A stretch of 64,000 nucleotides of DNA from Deferribacteraceae bacterium UBA6793. Lineage in GTDB: Bacteria > Chrysiogenota > Deferribacteres > Deferribacterales > Geovibrionaceae. Where the stretch lies: the NCBI GenBank assembly GCA_002452405.1, contig DKFP01000004.1, positions 248,001 to 312,000 of the forward strand, read 5' to 3'. The notes under the pieces were generated by a model. The model ran no database searches. It saw only the letters and a program-made list of their open reading frames with translations, and was not told the origin of the DNA. The position numbers and the translations under genes are program-made. This document shows positions 61,078-64,000 of the stretch, in pieces. Position 1 is the stretch's first letter. Every line of letters begins with the position of its first letter.

Positions 61078-61260
61078 GCAAAATGGAATAGCCATCTCAG
61101 CGAACCCCTTTAAGGGTGAAGCAGTCTCATTTTTCAATAGCGATAATATTTACGTTAAATGTTCTAAAGATATCAGATCGCCGCGTCGCGTTGCTCCTCG
61201 CGAAGACGAAATAAAAATCACGTCTCTGCGAACCCTTTTAAGGGTGAAGCAGTCTCACAT
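61078..61260. repeat. Intergenic palindromic repeat, copy F (compound)
   Basis: Three modules: a unit GCGAACCC...GGGTGAAGCAGTCTCA at 61096-61129, the 35-base block 61174-61208 shared with 33174-33208 (34/35), and a second GCGAACCC unit at 61223-61258. The first and third are direct repeats flanking the block. Located between zapE and the XRE-cupin gene. Confidence 0.75.
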
Positions 61261-61276
61261 TATTTATGTGATTGCT

Positions 61277-61867
61277 CTAACCGTTCTTGATGGCTTCCGT
61301 CAGCTTTTCGATTTTGAGATGTGCGTTCAGAATAAGCGCCGTTCTGCTGTCCAGTGTAACGGCGGCGTGTGGAATCTTTGAGTTGAAAGCGATTGAATCG
61401 CCCTCGTGCAGATCAACATCCTCATTGCCCAGTTTCATCTTTATTGCGCCCTGGACAACGTACATGTATTCATATCCCTCGTGACTGAACAGCTTTTCGT
61501 CCATTTTTTCAGGTTTAACTGTGACGAGCAGCCAGTCCATGTAGTCAAACGACTTCATTTTCGCCAGCTCTTCGTACATATAGCCGTGCTTAACACCTTC
61601 TCTGTAAATAAACTTCTTTTCATGGTTGCGGACGATGAAAAAATCGTTCTGGTTAACCTCTTCTTCAAAGAAATAGGTCATCTTGACATTAAGAACCTTC
61701 GCTATTTTCCCCAGAGTGCTGATTGGCGGCATAACAATATTGTTTTCTATCTGAGAGATAAGAGCTTTGGAAAATCCTGTGAAATTAGCAACGTCCTGAA
61801 GGGTTAAACCTCTTTCATTACGGATTTTTCTGACTCTTTCGCCTATTTTAATATCGATATCTTCCAT
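61277..61867 (-). CDS. XRE-family regulator with C-terminal cupin domain
   Basis: Protein of 196 residues. The N-terminal helix-turn-helix (GERVRKIRNERGLTLQDVANFTGFSKALISQIENN, about 8-42) and the C-terminal cupin (SHEGYEYMYVVQGAIKMKLG, HEGDSIAFNSKIPHAAVTL, about 125-185) match the PuuR/SutR-type regulators, which sense small metabolites. Target genes unknown; a mutS2 gene lies downstream on the same strand. Confidence 0.9.
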   Translation of the reverse strand: MEDIDIKIGERVRKIRNERGLTLQDVANFTGFSKALISQIENNIVMPPISTLGKIAKVLNVKMTYFFEEEVNQNDFFIVRNHEKKFIYREGVKHGYMYEELAKMKSFDYMDWLLVTVKPEKMDEKLFSHEGYEYMYVVQGAIKMKLGNEDVDLHEGDSIAFNSKIPHAAVTLDSRTALILNAHLKIEKLTEAIKNG

Positions 61868-61929
61868 ATTGCCCCCAAGCCAACGCCTGAGTTAAGTATT
61901 ACTGAATAATGTTTGGTTGTCAACGGGAA

Positions 61930-64000
61930 TTAAAAATCGATGACAGTGACAGCCTGACCGCCCTCTTCGTTGGATGCTGTCTTATACGAGCGTACGCGTG
62001 GATCGCTACGCAGAAACTCCTGAATACCACTGCGAAGCTGTCCCGTACCTCGCCCGTGGACAACGTACAGCCTGTTAAGTCCGGCGAGAACTGATTCGTC
62101 CAGAGTTTTATCAAGTATATCAAGGGCTTCCTCAACACGTTTCCCAACCAGCAAAAGTTCGTGTTTTGCTGACGGAGCAACGCTCCTTGACACCAGCACG
62201 TCCTTAACCCTGTCTTTGTCCTCCATTCTTTTACCCACCAGTTCTTTGAGTCTGATGGATATTTTAAGCCCGCCGATATCCATTTTTGCCGAATCTCCTT
62301 CAACGGAGAGCACTTTACCTGATTTGTCGTATTTTTCCAGCCAGATAACGTCCCCGGTCTTCACACCTTCGACCGGTTTTATCTCTTTTTTCACCTTACC
62401 CAGTTTGGTTTCAGCCTTTTTGATATCCTCTTCGACGGCTTCTTTTATTTTATGTGGTTTTTCAGCGTATTTTTTTGCTTTATGGTACAGTCTGAGAGCC
62501 TCTTCCAGTAGTTCCGATTCCTTTTTAGCAAGTTTTTCATTAAGTTCCTGCTCCCGCAGCTCAATAAACTCCTCTTTCTCTTTAAGCTGTGCCTGTAGCA
62601 GTTCCAAATCTTTGGTTCTGCCTGCTATCTCTGCCTGCATCCGGCTTATCTCTTCAACAGAGACCTCTGCGTCGCTCTTGTGCTGTTCAATGATTGCCGT
62701 GGCAGTCTCAATAACGTCAACGGGAAATTTAAGTCTTTTTGCTATGACAAGAGGATCGGATTTACCGGAAACACCTTTGAGAAGTCTGTATCTGGGTGAA
62801 AAATCGGTATAGTCGAAATCCACCGCATATATAACGGATGTGTCTTCGGTCAGAGCGTAGGTTTTAAGCTCTGTAAAGTGGGTCGTGACAACAGCTTTCG
62901 CCTTTTTAGCTGCGAGTTTGCGGCATACTGCAACGGCTAGTGCCGCGCCTTCTCTGGGCTCTGTTCCTGTTCCAGCCTCATCAAGGAGAACAAGGCTCTG
63001 ACTGTCGGCAGTTTTAAGAATATCCCTGATATTAACCATATGCGCGGAAAAAGTGGAAAGATCCATCACAAGTGACTGGTTGTCGCCGATATCAGCAAGA
63101 ATATGATTAAAATTGACTATTTCAGCGTATTTGCCGAACAGCGGCAGTCCGCATTTGCCGAGAATATGGTTTAGACCGATGGATTTAAGCGCCGCAGTCT
63201 TTCCGCCTGTGTTTGGTCCTGTGATAACGGCAGTAAACTCTCCATCTTTCATCTGGAAGTCAAGCGGAACCGATTCACGCCCTTTTTCCAGAAATATAAT
63301 TGGGTGGTGGACGTCGCGAAATACCACGGAACCTGAAAACTCAGGAAACACAAAGTCCTTTCCTTTATAAAATTTAGCAGTTTCAAGGTGAAAAACGACC
63401 TCCGTATATGCGGCTACAGTCGCCTGAATACGGGTGAAAGCGCCGAATATGCTGTCTGCTATCTCTTTAAGTATTCTGACGGTCTCCTCACGCTCCTGAG
63501 CCAGACACTCCTGTATTGCGTTGTTAAGCCCAACTGTTGAAGACGGTTCAACAAAGAAGGTCTGACCGCTTGCGGAGCGGTCGTGTACGATACCCTGAAT
63601 ATATTGTTTGAAATTGGTCTTGCAAGGAATGGTAAAGCGTCCGCTGCGCTCGGTTATGACCTGTTCCTGAACAAATTTTGATGCGGAACCCATGGCAAAC
63701 ACGCCCGCGAGTTCTCTCTGCACCTGTTTGCGAAGCGATTTCAACTCGCCGCGCACCTCTGAAAGTCTGTAAGAAGCACTGTCCTTAACTTCACCCATGT
63801 CGTTTACGGTCTCATCGATTCGGTCTGTTATCTCCGAAAGGGTGAATATCTCGCCAAGGTAGAGCTTCATGTGTTCAGCACCGTGCTCTATGAGTCCTTT
63901 CTTAATATCCCGCACGCCGTGGAAAAACTCAGCGAAGACAAGCAGTTCATCAGGCTCAAGGAAGAGGAGCGGGTCGTTCAGTTTAGGCAGAACAGACAGA
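61930..64000 (-). CDS. mutS2: Endonuclease MutS2, partial at the window edge
   Basis: The first 690 or so codons from the window edge to the stop; the N-terminal start lies outside. Visible are the MutS core (SDPLVIAKRLKFPVD, SVPLDFQMKDGEFTAVITGPNTGGKTAALKS with Walker A GPNTGGKT), DLSTFSAHMVNIRDIL, VLLDEAGTGTEPREGAALA (Walker B), a long coiled-coil stretch of Glu/Lys (about residues 420-520 of the shown part) and a C-terminal Smr nuclease domain with LYVVHGRGTGQLRSGI. MutS2 suppresses recombination and binds stalled ribosomes in Gram-positives. Confidence 0.94.
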   Translation of the reverse strand, partial: LSVLPKLNDPLLFLEPDELLVFAEFFHGVRDIKKGLIEHGAEHMKLYLGEIFTLSEITDRIDETVNDMGEVKDSASYRLSEVRGELKSLRKQVQRELAGVFAMGSASKFVQEQVITERSGRFTIPCKTNFKQYIQGIVHDRSASGQTFFVEPSSTVGLNNAIQECLAQEREETVRILKEIADSIFGAFTRIQATVAAYTEVVFHLETAKFYKGKDFVFPEFSGSVVFRDVHHPIIFLEKGRESVPLDFQMKDGEFTAVITGPNTGGKTAALKSIGLNHILGKCGLPLFGKYAEIVNFNHILADIGDNQSLVMDLSTFSAHMVNIRDILKTADSQSLVLLDEAGTGTEPREGAALAVAVCRKLAAKKAKAVVTTHFTELKTYALTEDTSVIYAVDFDYTDFSPRYRLLKGVSGKSDPLVIAKRLKFPVDVIETATAIIEQHKSDAEVSVEEISRMQAEIAGRTKDLELLQAQLKEKEEFIELREQELNEKLAKKESELLEEALRLYHKAKKYAEKPHKIKEAVEEDIKKAETKLGKVKKEIKPVEGVKTGDVIWLEKYDKSGKVLSVEGDSAKMDIGGLKISIRLKELVGKRMEDKDRVKDVLVSRSVAPSAKHELLLVGKRVEEALDILDKTLDESVLAGLNRLYVVHGRGTGQLRSGIQEFLRSDPRVRSYKTASNEEGGQAVTVIDF

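Noticed and set aside
1..64000. CRISPR arrays, intact insertion sequences or rRNA
   Set aside because: No regularly spaced identical repeats, transposase genes or rRNA sequences were seen; the repeats found are irregular and intergenic.

Overview
The window looks like a chromosomal segment from a free-living Gram-negative, motile, probably anaerobic or respiratory bacterium with moderate GC. The mix of TAXI-TRAP receptor, AmmeMemoRadiSam enzyme, NosL proteins, chemoreceptor and ApbE resembles the Deferribacterota (Geovibrio, Denitrovibrio, Seleniivibrio type). That placement is an inference from gene content and was not tested by a search. Coding density is high and many genes overlap by 1-20 bases. 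No rRNA, CRISPR array or intact insertion sequence was seen. Two tRNA genes (Pro-GGG and Val-GAC) are present.

Layout. 1-1875: remnant of an integrated element, with a tyrosine integrase broken by frameshifts that abuts the 3' end of tRNA-Pro. 2080-6524: pstSCAB phosphate transport operon with a Pho-box-like triple repeat in front. 6673-11208: chemoreceptor, EamA transporter, and a membrane sensor with a degenerate GGDEF domain. 11496-15458: tightly coupled four-gene operon (pyruvoyl SpeD-like decarboxylase, GNAT/FemAB-like acyltransferase, ATP-grasp ligase, fold-III PLP decarboxylase), the best candidate for an undescribed pathway. 15499-19408: tryptophan-rich secreted protein, OafA-type acyltransferase, and a MarR regulator with a Fe-S (QueG-like) protein sharing a palindromic operator. 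19530-25178: argS, tRNA-Val, heme-binding membrane protein, NlpC/P60 lipoprotein, AEC permease, RidA. 25300-33017: plus-strand operon with polyprenyl synthase, AmrS, ApbE, NusG-II protein, Gx transporter, Maf, acyl-CoA ligase and PriA. 33247-36274: PAS protein and a minus-strand prmA/phosphoesterase/rsmE/tadA operon. 36330-40450: pseudouridine synthase, TAXI receptor, Fur, MarR, Tat phosphoesterase.

40554-47159 holds a complete tryptophan operon trpEGDCFBA on the minus strand. It has a classical attenuator: a leader peptide with three consecutive Trp codons, alternative hairpins and an intrinsic terminator. A second terminator-like hairpin and an intergenic repeat follow before trpE. Upstream lie a short RlmN/Cfr-like radical SAM protein and an HD hydrolase. 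48653-53668 encodes a signalling operon (ModA-like lipoprotein, 1065-residue multi-PAS histidine kinase with HPt, REC/HD-GYP regulator). 53823-57934 is a five-gene operon with every junction overlapping by four bases (double-NosL protein, small membrane protein, FtsX permease, LolD-type ATPase, CxxC membrane protein), probably for metal or copper-centre trafficking. The end holds a NarL-type regulator, SuhB, ZapE, an XRE-cupin regulator and most of MutS2, which runs off the window.

A family of short palindromic intergenic repeats occurs in at least six gaps, two of them inside the trp operon.
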